Source of the DNA: JBCCCJ01 sp039029315
GTDB taxonomy: Bacteria > Bacteroidota > Bacteroidia > J057
Direction: 5' to 3'
Assembly: GCA_039029315.1 (NCBI GenBank)
Contig: JBCCGK010000010.1
Span: 62,001-126,000 of the forward strand
Length of the DNA stretch: 64,000 nucleotides
Below, one piece after another: positions 37,210 through 46,114 of the stretch. The translations under genes were made by a program, and so were the position numbers. Every line of letters begins with the position of its first letter. The first letter of the stretch is position 1. The notes below the pieces were generated by a model. It was not told the DNA's origin. It searched no databases and saw only the letters and a list, made by a program, of their open reading frames with translations.

Positions 37210-39453
37210 TCAGCTTAGCTCAAATTGCACCTTTCCTTCTCGAAAATCCACTAAAATAATTTCTCCCTTCATCTCGGGATTGGCCAGAATGAGCCGAGAT
37301 AAGGGGGCAACAACCAGCCGTTCAATTTCTCGCTGAAGCGGTCTGGCACCGTAACGTTCATCAAATCCTTTCTCAGCCATAAAAGATACCAATGCTTCGG
37401 TAAAATCAAACTCAATGTCTCTTTGTGCCAAACCAGCACGATCAGAAATCATCGCTAACTCCCTTCTCGCAATCAAACGGATACTTTCTTCCTGTAAGGG
37501 TTGGAATGTCAAAATTCGGTCTATTCTATTGTAAAATTCTGGTGCAAAAAAGCCACGGATTTCTGCATCATAATCTTTGCTCTGCTCATTCAGGAATCCC
37601 AAAGAATTCCGACGGGTACTGCCCAGATTGGAGGTCATGATGATGATAGAATTGCGAAAGTCAGTGATTCGGCCCAGATCATCCATCAGAATTCCCTCAT
37701 CCAGCATTGTCAGCAGGGTACTAAAAATCAAGGGATTGGCTTTTTCGATTTCATCCAACAAAACGACACTAAATGGATGAAGTCGGATGTGACTGGTCAA
37801 TTTTCCTTCTGCGCCTATCAGTCTACTCACTTGGCCTGCATGCTGAAACTCACTCATATCCAGACGAATCAACGGCTGATGGCTTTGTCCCAAACGGAAG
37901 AAATACTCTGATATAGCCCTGGCAGTAGCTGTCTTCCCTACCCCTGTCGGGCCAGCAAAAATCATGGTTGCCACAGGCTTGTCTGGATCATTGAGTCCTG
38001 CTTTGAAGACTTTGATCAAGGAACATACAGCATCGATGACCTTGTCTTGTCCCTTGATTCGTTGAAGGAAAAAATCTCTTAAGTCTTCTCCGTTCAGCAA
38101 AATATCGTCCCGCAACAACTCCTCGGGAAGTCCAGATTGTTGCGAAAATTGGCGGATCACCAAATCAGTACCTATCGCATCTAGCTTTTGACTATTGGCT
38201 TCTTGTGTACAAAATTGCAAGAAACGAATAAGCTTGCCAGGAAAGCGGTCTCCCTTAAGGAATCGATCGGTCAAGACATAACTCAAATCCAGAGCATCAG
38301 TGCTATATTCCACTCCCCGCTGTCGTTCTGCATAGGTATGATAATGACTCAGCACTTTTAGGGTCAATGCCTGATCCATTTCCTCTACTTGTATCAGTCG
38401 AAAATGAGCGACAAATCCTGGTAGCATTCTCCGCATGGCTTCCAGTTCGGTCGGGCGGAGTTCTCCCATAAACAAGCAGGATTTTTGTCGGATAAAAGGG
38501 ATCAAAAAAGCTGCCAGTGAATCTTCGGCCCCTTCTCCTCCCTTTTTTGCCAGCATAACCAAATTCTCAATCCAAATGATTCCATTGGCTCTTTCCGCCT
38601 CGGCGATCATTCGTTCCAACATTTCCTCCCAGTCTCCCAAGTATCGGGCCTTAGAAGTCAACCGAGAAGGAGTCGTTCGCCAGAAGGTATGTTTTTCTTC
38701 CTCGGAGGATTTTTTCTGTATGCGCGTCATTTTGCGAACAACCTCATGAAGAATGGAACTCTTTCCTACTCCTCCTTTTCCAACGAGGATTACATGTCCA
38801 CGCTCTCTGTTAAGGATAGTTACAAGCTGATCAACAATTTGCCCTCTTTCCCAGGTCGGTGGCAGACCGGTACTGCCCTTGATTTTGGGCTGTGGCAAGC
38901 TGTCTGTCAATCCTGACAACATTTTGTACTCTCTACGCTCACCTCTATAGGCCTGCTTTTTGGGAGGAGGAATTCGTACAGAAATGGTTTCCAACCAATA
39001 CTCTGTGGAAATCAATAATTGATAGGAGGCGGAAGGACTCAAAGAAAAAAAAGCTTGTTGCGCAAAATAAATGGCCATTTTTTCGAAATCCCTCTCCTGA
39101 TAAAAGTAAAATCGCTTATTCAAGGCAGGCAACAATCCTTCATAATATCCAAATTCATTGATGCCATACAGGCCATAAATTTTGACCTGAAGCGTTTCTT
39201 TTACTGGAAAAATTTTTCCCTCCTCTACATAACGAGGCCTAAGATTTAACTGAATTATCTCCAATTGATATTTCTGAACATCGGGCTCTGCGATGGCATT
39301 CTTCTTTAGCTGCCTGTCCAGATAGGAATTCCAGGCGGCACGAAGCTTCTTTACATCTTTTGACACCAGTTGTTCCCCTGTTTCTAGCAATTGGCCAAGG
39401 ACTTGCTTGCCACTGACTTTCTGACACAAGAGGGTATATTCAAGGGTTTTCAT
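37210..39453 (-). CDS. Double-AAA+ ClpA/ClpB-type ATPase, third gene of operon (no RF-like tail)
   Basis: A 747-residue HSP100-like protein. Residues 1-200 form a unique N-terminal domain with a HicB-like stretch (GLLPALNKRFYFYQERDFEKM). D1 has Walker A GKGGVGKS (225-232) but a weak Walker B, IIWIENL (292-298), with one acidic residue. D2 is canonical: GPTGVGKT (501-508), LLDEIEK (565-571), Arg finger R643 and sensor-2 R704. The D2 pore loop is shortened to RLIGAEGKL, without the GYVG aromatic. LGF (618-620) sits at the ClpP-docking position of ClpA/ClpC. The coiled-coil middle domain of ClpB is absent. It starts 14 bp inside the preceding gene. The exact role is unknown. Confidence 0.88.
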   Translation of the reverse strand: MKTLEYTLLCQKVSGKQVLGQLLETGEQLVSKDVKKLRAAWNSYLDRQLKKNAIAEPDVQKYQLEIIQLNLRPRYVEEGKIFPVKETLQVKIYGLYGINEFGYYEGLLPALNKRFYFYQERDFEKMAIYFAQQAFFSLSPSASYQLLISTEYWLETISVRIPPPKKQAYRGERREYKMLSGLTDSLPQPKIKGSTGLPPTWERGQIVDQLVTILNRERGHVILVGKGGVGKSSILHEVVRKMTRIQKKSSEEEKHTFWRTTPSRLTSKARYLGDWEEMLERMIAEAERANGIIWIENLVMLAKKGGEGAEDSLAAFLIPFIRQKSCLFMGELRPTELEAMRRMLPGFVAHFRLIQVEEMDQALTLKVLSHYHTYAERQRGVEYSTDALDLSYVLTDRFLKGDRFPGKLIRFLQFCTQEANSQKLDAIGTDLVIRQFSQQSGLPEELLRDDILLNGEDLRDFFLQRIKGQDKVIDAVCSLIKVFKAGLNDPDKPVATMIFAGPTGVGKTATARAISEYFFRLGQSHQPLIRLDMSEFQHAGQVSRLIGAEGKLTSHIRLHPFSVVLLDEIEKANPLIFSTLLTMLDEGILMDDLGRITDFRNSIIIMTSNLGSTRRNSLGFLNEQSKDYDAEIRGFFAPEFYNRIDRILTFQPLQEESIRLIARRELAMISDRAGLAQRDIEFDFTEALVSFMAEKGFDERYGARPLQREIERLVVAPLSRLILANPEMKGEIILVDFREGKVQFELS

Positions 39454-42400
39454 GCGTATATTTCTGATGGAATTGATAGTCTGCTGGCAATAAGGTATAG
39501 ATCAACAATCCTATTTCGGCTGGGTTGGGGAAAAGTGGAAAAATCATTCCTGTCCTCAAATCTGTGATACGCCCCTGTTTCCTGTCTGAGTCAAAATAAT
39601 TGTACAGGCGAATGATATGGGAGGTCTGAGGGGCTGGCTCGATATGTGGCTGAAGCGCTTGGTGTTCATAAAAAAAACGACCATTTCTCACATCTTTGAT
39701 TAATTGGGCAGTTTGTTTTTTATTGTCTGGCTGATGCCCCTCCAGATCATACGCTTCAATTTTCACAGGAAAGAGGGTTCCATCTTCTTCTACAAGTACA
39801 TGATGTCCGATCTCGTGGCGAATCAGATGCTTCACTCCAAATCCTTTCAACACATAGTAGCGAATCGGTCCTTTGCCATTTCCCAGCGGCTCACAATATC
39901 TAGCAAAAATCCCTTCCCACAGCAATGAGGTATGGGGCTGAATGACTTTATTCGAACCAGGTCTGATTGCTGTTTGGATGACCAAACACACTTCTTCCGC
40001 CGCATGAAAATCATACTGCTGTTGTGCAAATTCCCAGGTCAAGCGAAACAAATCTTTCTGGCCATCAGAACTCAACCAATTGGACGCAGTGGTCAGTTCC
40101 TTCATGTATTCGTTGACCTGCAGCTTCGCATACATGTCCATGATATCTTTTCCGTCTTCCCGATATCCCCAGGTGGAATCCGACATGATTTTAATGCGAA
40201 CACTGGCTGGGCTGACTTTGACTTTTAAATTTTTCTCCAGGTCAACAAGAATTTGCTCCAGACGCTGGCCGAAGGTCATGTGTCGATAATGTTTCCCGGT
40301 TTCAACCTCTGCTTCGAAGGCATCCTGTTCTCTGTGAAAGGCAATCAAAGCTTCTGATTCCGTCATGGTTTCCAACAATTCCTCCATTCTCTCTTCTTGC
40401 CGTTCTTCTCGTTTTTTTTCCAGCTCTTGATAGCCTTCCCATAATAGTTGGAAAGCAGCTTGGATTCCTTCTTGTTGGTCAGGCAAGTCTAGCCCTTTTT
40501 CCTGGTTCGCTGGAATATGCTGGAGTCTAGTGATCGAGGGTTTCAATATCCTCGCCTCTATATCCAAATGAAAAATCATCGGATCATTGGGCTGAAAACG
40601 AACCAATTGTTCTGCGATTTTGGCGGTCAGGTCTTTTTCAATCTGCCGCTTCAATGCCCTTCCCCCCATTTTGGGATCATACCCTTTCTTCGCTATATCT
40701 GACAATACTTCTTCAGACAAGTCCAGAATGGTATGTCGCCTTCTGAACCCGTGTCGATTAAGCAAACCCTGGATCTGGAGGTGTGCGACCTTGGCAATAT
40801 CGGGTTGAGACAAAGTCTGAAAGACTACAATTTTATCGATCCGATTGACAAATTCTGGTCGAAAAAATTGTTCTACCGCCTGTAGGTAGGTCCTTTCGCT
40901 GACAATCGCCTGTTCTTTCAAGCCTATTTCCCTCCCGGCCCTCTCTGCTCCGATATTGGAGGTCATAATGATCACAACCTGATTGAAACTGATGGTCTGA
41001 CCCAAGGAATCGGTCAATCGACCTTCTCCCAGAACCTGAAGTAGTAGATCATGAACCGCGGGGTGAGCTTTTTCGATTTCATCCAGCAGCAGCACACAGG
41101 TAGGATTGTATTTTACTGCACTGGTCAATTGTCCTTCGGGATTGCGCCAATCTCCAACCAACCTGTTCACTGCCCCTCCATCTATGAATTCATTCATATC
41201 AAAGCGGACCAGTCTCTCCTTATGTGTAAATAGATAATCTGACAGCACCTTCGCTGCTTCGGTCTTTCCGACTCCTGTCGGTCCGATAAACAAAAACGAA
41301 CCCAATGGCTTGTCTGGATTATTCAACTCAGCTTTGATGATATGCAAGACATCTGACAAGCTACTAGCAGCACTTGTTTGGCCAATTAATCGTTCATCTA
41401 TAAACTGGGAGAATTCTTCCTTGCTAACTGTGATTGCCGAATCTGCCAATCGATCGTTGAGATGGGTCCTCTGTCGAAAAGAATCCAGGATGTGTGTCAC
41501 CTCTACATTCTGACCAGAATACTTTGTTGCCAATTGCTTTAGCTGTTCACATAGCAAGCCAATCCTTGCTTGTGGATCACCGAAACGGTGGGACAATTCG
41601 ATCAGTTTGACGAGAGCGACATTGGAGAAATTCACGGAATGTTCTCGTTCCAAATCACTTCTCAAATGGCCAAGGATATGTAGACTATCAGCCTCTGTAG
41701 GTGGTTCAATTCGGATCACTTCGCATAGATCTGTAAAACTTCGATCCATTTCGCAGGCCAAATCCCACTGTTCAGGACTTGCTTCCAGAATCACCTGAAC
41801 TGATTGTTTCTCCATATATGGTCGGAGTACATCGCTAAGGGTGAGGCTGTTTTGGGAGCTTTTTCCAACACGAAATAGTGCGACCACATTATCAAAAAAG
41901 AGTTTATCGCTGCGTTTGGTGCCTTTGATATTATGAATGGCGTATTCGATGATGGCTTCAAATCTTCGTTGCCACATTCCGATCACACTCATACCCGAAA
42001 TGAGCCGGACTGGATCGATATGCCAAATTCGATCCTTTTTGAGAAAGGGAATCCCTTCATTTCTTTGAATATATTGCACGACAAGTTCATGAACCAGACT
42101 TGTCTTTCCAACCCTCGGAGGACCAATCAGGACAAGCGGAATATTTCGCTCACCATACACACGCGGATACAAGGTTTCGACCATTTTCTCTACCTGATAG
42201 GCCCTATGGATATCTGCGGGAAACAATTCGTTCAAATCCTGGCCGACTTTCTCAATTTCCCTGTATCCGTCAAAATCCATGATGCCAAATCTTCCTTCTC
42301 GAAATGGATTGGCATATTGATAGGTATAGCTGATTTTTTCTTCTGCGACATAAAGAGATAGGTCTATCAAGGTACAGAACTCTCCTTTCCCGGATTGATA

Positions 42401-42868
42401 GGCCTCCAAACTCATGTCCTGGCCAGTTTCTTTCTTTTGTTTTCGCACATAACGCTGAATATGTCCAATGACCTCTTCCTCCAGACTGAGCTTGCTGCGC
42501 TTCCTGGATTGAGAGATGAACATATAATTAGCAAATGCTGGCAGTAAACAAACGATCATATCTTTTACCTGGAATATGGCAACAGAAATTTTTCCTTGAA
42601 AGAATCGCTGCCCATACTCAAAATTCAGTTTGAAGGTCTCAAATTGAATATCTGGACAAAAAGACAGCCAGAGATACATTTCCTTGCTGTCCTGGTCCAA
42701 TCTTAGTGTGCGGATTTTTTTGCGGACAATTCGTCGAAGGAGCAGAATTGCCCGATCATATCGCTTGTTTGCCTGATGTAAATCTGGAAAAAACAGAGAG
42801 CGAACATGATATTCGTTGTTTTTATACTGAACCCAAACCGGATGGGTGATAGAGAGTTGCGCCATCAT
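39440..42868 (-). CDS. Double-AAA+ ClpA/ClpB-type ATPase fused to a release-factor-like domain (1142 aa)
   Basis: The second gene of the operon. The N-terminal domain is about 1-235. D1 has GPPRVGKT (249-256) and Walker B LFFDN (323-327) without the catalytic Glu. D2 has GPTGVGKT (529-536), LLLDEIEK (593-600), Arg finger R676 and sensor-2 R737. The pore-loop region reads VGDWRNPEG, a Trp where ClpA/ClpB have GYVG. IGL (648-650) is at the ClpP-docking position. After a helical Glu/Arg-rich linker (about 805-850), residues about 870-1130 resemble class I release factors: KGFG then HEIGHH (1018-1023, E-x-G-x-H) and near the end RITDLRTG (1100-1107), the RF2 tail motif. No GGQ is present. The start ATGATG directly follows the previous stop. 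Confidence 0.87.
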   Translation of the reverse strand: MMAQLSITHPVWVQYKNNEYHVRSLFFPDLHQANKRYDRAILLLRRIVRKKIRTLRLDQDSKEMYLWLSFCPDIQFETFKLNFEYGQRFFQGKISVAIFQVKDMIVCLLPAFANYMFISQSRKRSKLSLEEEVIGHIQRYVRKQKKETGQDMSLEAYQSGKGEFCTLIDLSLYVAEEKISYTYQYANPFREGRFGIMDFDGYREIEKVGQDLNELFPADIHRAYQVEKMVETLYPRVYGERNIPLVLIGPPRVGKTSLVHELVVQYIQRNEGIPFLKKDRIWHIDPVRLISGMSVIGMWQRRFEAIIEYAIHNIKGTKRSDKLFFDNVVALFRVGKSSQNSLTLSDVLRPYMEKQSVQVILEASPEQWDLACEMDRSFTDLCEVIRIEPPTEADSLHILGHLRSDLEREHSVNFSNVALVKLIELSHRFGDPQARIGLLCEQLKQLATKYSGQNVEVTHILDSFRQRTHLNDRLADSAITVSKEEFSQFIDERLIGQTSAASSLSDVLHIIKAELNNPDKPLGSFLFIGPTGVGKTEAAKVLSDYLFTHKERLVRFDMNEFIDGGAVNRLVGDWRNPEGQLTSAVKYNPTCVLLLDEIEKAHPAVHDLLLQVLGEGRLTDSLGQTISFNQVVIIMTSNIGAERAGREIGLKEQAIVSERTYLQAVEQFFRPEFVNRIDKIVVFQTLSQPDIAKVAHLQIQGLLNRHGFRRRHTILDLSEEVLSDIAKKGYDPKMGGRALKRQIEKDLTAKIAEQLVRFQPNDPMIFHLDIEARILKPSITRLQHIPANQEKGLDLPDQQEGIQAAFQLLWEGYQELEKKREERQEERMEELLETMTESEALIAFHREQDAFEAEVETGKHYRHMTFGQRLEQILVDLEKNLKVKVSPASVRIKIMSDSTWGYREDGKDIMDMYAKLQVNEYMKELTTASNWLSSDGQKDLFRLTWEFAQQQYDFHAAEEVCLVIQTAIRPGSNKVIQPHTSLLWEGIFARYCEPLGNGKGPIRYYVLKGFGVKHLIRHEIGHHVLVEEDGTLFPVKIEAYDLEGHQPDNKKQTAQLIKDVRNGRFFYEHQALQPHIEPAPQTSHIIRLYNYFDSDRKQGRITDLRTGMIFPLFPNPAEIGLLIYTLLPADYQFHQKYTHENP

Positions 42869-45800
42869 TCAGGTGATTAGAAGTGAATCCAGTCGGCGTT
42901 GTAGGTTTTTGCTCAAGAGGGTGAAGAGGTTCTTGGCATATGGAAATCTAGCTGTAAAGTTCTCTCGGACATCCTTAAAGCCTTCTCCATAATTATATGT
43001 CCTTCTTGCTTTTACTTTATTGAAGAATGATTTTCGGTGGAAGCCTTCTGGTGTCTGATAGGCATCTTTGCTATCAGGGTCCAGCTTCAGGTCAGCAACG
43101 AATATCATATATTTTTCTTCCTTGTCTCCGCTAGCCCAGGCATGGCAACCGGATTCATTCTGTAGCCAGAGAAAGGGAAGCAGTCCTTTGAATTCCAGTT
43201 CGATCCCACGCAAGACACAGTTTTTTGGCACCTCTTTCGGTTTATATGCTTCTTTGATGGGGGCATCATGTTCCGGGTGTTTCCAAATACTCATCATTTT
43301 TGTCTCCCATTCCAATTGTTTGGCTATATATTCATAAATTTTTCCAAGAGAATATAAGTAGGTGGGATTCCCATAAATCCCGATTGTACAGATATTGAAT
43401 TCGGGTTTTTGTAGTTGAATCAACTCAATTTTCATGGCATCAAAAGCGTGACTCCATGCTGTCCATTCTTCGGTCATTGTGGGGTGCATCTTTGTCACTC
43501 CACACAGATTCTGCAAACACTGAATTTCTATTTGCTGGATATCTGTACGTAATGAGACAAATTTCTGCCTGAGTTTTTTGGATTCCTGATATTCAGCAGC
43601 ACGTTTGGCATGTTTCCAGAAATCAGGTTCCCGGTTTTTCTTCTTCAAGGCTGCCAGAAGACGCTCAGATTTGTGAAGGTCACTGAGGAAGGCTGTATAA
43701 ATGACGCCATCTTCAATGGCTACTGCTGTTCTTCTTGCCTTGCTGGCAGATTCAGCAAATTCCGGGATACTCTGTTTGGATTCGGATTCAGCTAAGGCAA
43801 TATAGGTTTCCAATCTTTGTTTGGGGGTGATAAGGAAAGCGATTCCTCCCTCTTCCTGGACTGCTAATACCTCTAAATAAGCTTCAAACGAAAATTCATT
43901 GAGTGCTTTGGCCAACGAAATGGTAAATCGCTCCTGTATTGTTCGTTGTAGATATCGAGCACCATAATTGGGATCATAGCCCAATCGACCGAGTTGGTCC
44001 AGCATATCATCATCGATCAGCAGCTCAACTTTGCGCCCTTTGATACCTGTTCTATTCAAGACATGTTGCATTTCTCGATTCAGGACTTGACGAATCATAG
44101 CACGACTTAGGGGGGCGAAGGGGATCAATCGGTCCAGTCGATTGAATAATTCTGGTCGAAAATATCCCTGAACTTCTGTCGTAAAATGTGCATTGACTTG
44201 TTGGACATCTACCTCAAGTGGAACAAATCCTATGGAACCGGTCTGATAACTTCTCGCTCCAATATTGGATGTCATGATAATGATGGTGCTGCTAAAGTCT
44301 GCCACTCGTCCTTTGGCATCGGTCAATCTTCCTTCTCCCAGGATCTGGAGCAGCAAATCGAAGAAGTTGGAATGCGCTTTTTCTAATTCATCAAATAACA
44401 CAACCGAAAATGGGTGTTGTCTAATGGCAGAAGTCAGAAGGCCATCTCCTCCTGTCCAGTCTCCGGTTAATCGCAGCACCCCAGCCATATCTGAATGCTC
44501 ACTCATGTCAAACCTCAACATGCGATCTCTACTACCAAAAAGATAGTTGGCCAGCACTTTTGCCATTTCTGTCTTCCCAACCCCAGTCGGTCCTACAAAC
44601 AACAAGGAAGCCAGCGGTTTCCCTCTTCGGATAACAGCTGCCTTGATCGACAGCAGGACATCAACGATCGTGTGAATGGCCTCATTCTGACCAAATATCC
44701 GCTCTTGAAAATATTCCCTCAACTCTTCTTCATCCAATGGGAGATGTGGGTCAATCATGAATCGAGGCAATCCTGTTTCCACACAGAATCCTTCATAAAT
44801 GTCCCCAATCTCAATATCATTGGAGGTATGAGGTTCTGGGTTGTTGAACAAGGCGTCCAGGAAATGTATGGCCTTTCCAGGCAAACCCGAATATGGCCTA
44901 AACCACTCCATCAGTCGATAGGCTTCCTTAATGGCTTCCCTGGAGATTCCAAAATCATATCTTTTTGCAAGAAACTGGACTTTTTGCTGAATGATTTTTT
45001 TGTTTTTTCGGGGGCTTTGTTCGGAGATCTTGACGGTTGCAAACATCGCCAAATAACCGGGCGAGCGACTTTCGATACTACTGGCTTCTTCGAAGGTACA
45101 TTCTCCAATTATGATGATATCTTGTCGCCTCAGATATGGCTGAAGAAAACCCGCAATCGACAACGAATTTCCAATATATTGTCCCACCTCAAACAATTCC
45201 GACAAGCGTGGGATATACAGAATGTCTCCCTTCTTCTGAAGTTCTTTGCACAAGACTGCCATCCCTTCCTCCCAACTCCCCATGCCCGATAGTCTGCTTA
45301 TCAGACGTGCCGCGGAGAACTCCCATATGGTCCTTCGGTCTTCTTTTTTCAAGCGGCTCAATTTCCTGGACAACTCTCTAATCAGGGTTGTTTTTCCAGT
45401 TCCAGGATGGCCGATCAGCATGATACTGCTGGAGCTCTGCTCCTGAAAAAAGCCGATTAATTGGTCTTTCTCTTTTTTGAGTCCAAATAACTCTTGTTCC
45501 TCGCACACCAAAGGGGTTCCTATTTTTGCCAGAATCCCCTTCTCCTCTTTCTTGTTCAACTCTTCCAGTTCAGTCAAACTATAAAATGGTGCTTCAATGA
45601 GCGGATGATGGAAGGCAAAGCGATCAAACCATTGGGTTTCCAAAATTTTGATGATGTCTTCCTGTCTTTTTTTTCGAATAAATTCTAACTGAACATTCTC
45701 TACAGCGTTTCGTTTCAACTCTTCCAGACTCTCACCTGCCGCTTCGACTTCCAATAATGGTACACTTCCAATCCATTGCGTGGGCGATAACTCAAAACAT

Positions 45801-46090
45801 ACCAAATCAAAAGTAAGGGTCAATTTGGGGTAACGCTGTTTGGGGGAAGCTTCCAGGAAAACAAACACTTGTTCTAACTGTGGTGGCAGGTCTGACACAT
45901 AGGAGAGAAAGCGCTGGTATTTCCCTTTTTGAAGCAGGTCCGTTGTAAGAGCTTTTTGCAAAAGCTTGGCCATAATTTCTGCGGATATATTCATTCGAAT
46001 AATCCAGGGACTGTGCAAAGGGGATAGAATGTTCACCCCAGATGGATGAACCCATTCATTGATGAAAAGAGGAATAGATATGTGTTGCAA
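42869..46090 (-). CDS. Double-AAA+ ClpA/ClpB-type ATPase fused to a GGQ-less RF2-like module (1073 aa)
   Basis: The first ATPase of the operon. Residues 1-200 form an N-terminal domain with a HicB-like strand-helix (WIGSVPLLEVEAAGESLEEL). D1 has GHPGTGKT (227-234) but ILYIPRLSEL (290-299) replaces Walker B, with no acidic catalytic pair. D2 is intact: GPTGVGKT (500-507), FDELEK (566-571), R651 and R712. The pore loop is TGDWTGGDG. IGF (620-622) matches the ClpP-docking tripeptide. Residues about 815-860 look like RF2 domain 1 (EPDFWKHAKRAAEY), about 898-990 like domain 2 ending ExGxH in NESGCH (978-983), and 1029-1041 like the RF tail (RRTYNYGEGFKDV). The GGQ domain between them is missing. 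It lies 24 bp after the DUF6702 gene. Confidence 0.87.
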   Translation of the reverse strand: MQHISIPLFINEWVHPSGVNILSPLHSPWIIRMNISAEIMAKLLQKALTTDLLQKGKYQRFLSYVSDLPPQLEQVFVFLEASPKQRYPKLTLTFDLVCFELSPTQWIGSVPLLEVEAAGESLEELKRNAVENVQLEFIRKKRQEDIIKILETQWFDRFAFHHPLIEAPFYSLTELEELNKKEEKGILAKIGTPLVCEEQELFGLKKEKDQLIGFFQEQSSSSIMLIGHPGTGKTTLIRELSRKLSRLKKEDRRTIWEFSAARLISRLSGMGSWEEGMAVLCKELQKKGDILYIPRLSELFEVGQYIGNSLSIAGFLQPYLRRQDIIIIGECTFEEASSIESRSPGYLAMFATVKISEQSPRKNKKIIQQKVQFLAKRYDFGISREAIKEAYRLMEWFRPYSGLPGKAIHFLDALFNNPEPHTSNDIEIGDIYEGFCVETGLPRFMIDPHLPLDEEELREYFQERIFGQNEAIHTIVDVLLSIKAAVIRRGKPLASLLFVGPTGVGKTEMAKVLANYLFGSRDRMLRFDMSEHSDMAGVLRLTGDWTGGDGLLTSAIRQHPFSVVLFDELEKAHSNFFDLLLQILGEGRLTDAKGRVADFSSTIIIMTSNIGARSYQTGSIGFVPLEVDVQQVNAHFTTEVQGYFRPELFNRLDRLIPFAPLSRAMIRQVLNREMQHVLNRTGIKGRKVELLIDDDMLDQLGRLGYDPNYGARYLQRTIQERFTISLAKALNEFSFEAYLEVLAVQEEGGIAFLITPKQRLETYIALAESESKQSIPEFAESASKARRTAVAIEDGVIYTAFLSDLHKSERLLAALKKKNREPDFWKHAKRAAEYQESKKLRQKFVSLRTDIQQIEIQCLQNLCGVTKMHPTMTEEWTAWSHAFDAMKIELIQLQKPEFNICTIGIYGNPTYLYSLGKIYEYIAKQLEWETKMMSIWKHPEHDAPIKEAYKPKEVPKNCVLRGIELEFKGLLPFLWLQNESGCHAWASGDKEEKYMIFVADLKLDPDSKDAYQTPEGFHRKSFFNKVKARRTYNYGEGFKDVRENFTARFPYAKNLFTLLSKNLQRRLDSLLIT

Positions 46091-46114
46091 TGGAGAAGAG
46101 GATTTCTGTGAAAA

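Noticed and set aside
36947..37336. 129-codon frame overlapping the small 98-aa gene
   Set aside because: It runs antisense into the end of the third ATPase gene and is low-complexity Ser-rich, unlike a protein; the 98-aa frame is much more protein-like.
39785..39817. HEIGHH in the 1142-aa ATPase read as an HExxH zinc-protease motif
   Set aside because: The surrounding sequence aligns better with the release-factor E-x-G-x-H signature, the RITDLRTG tail follows as in RF2, and no third metal ligand in protease spacing is evident.
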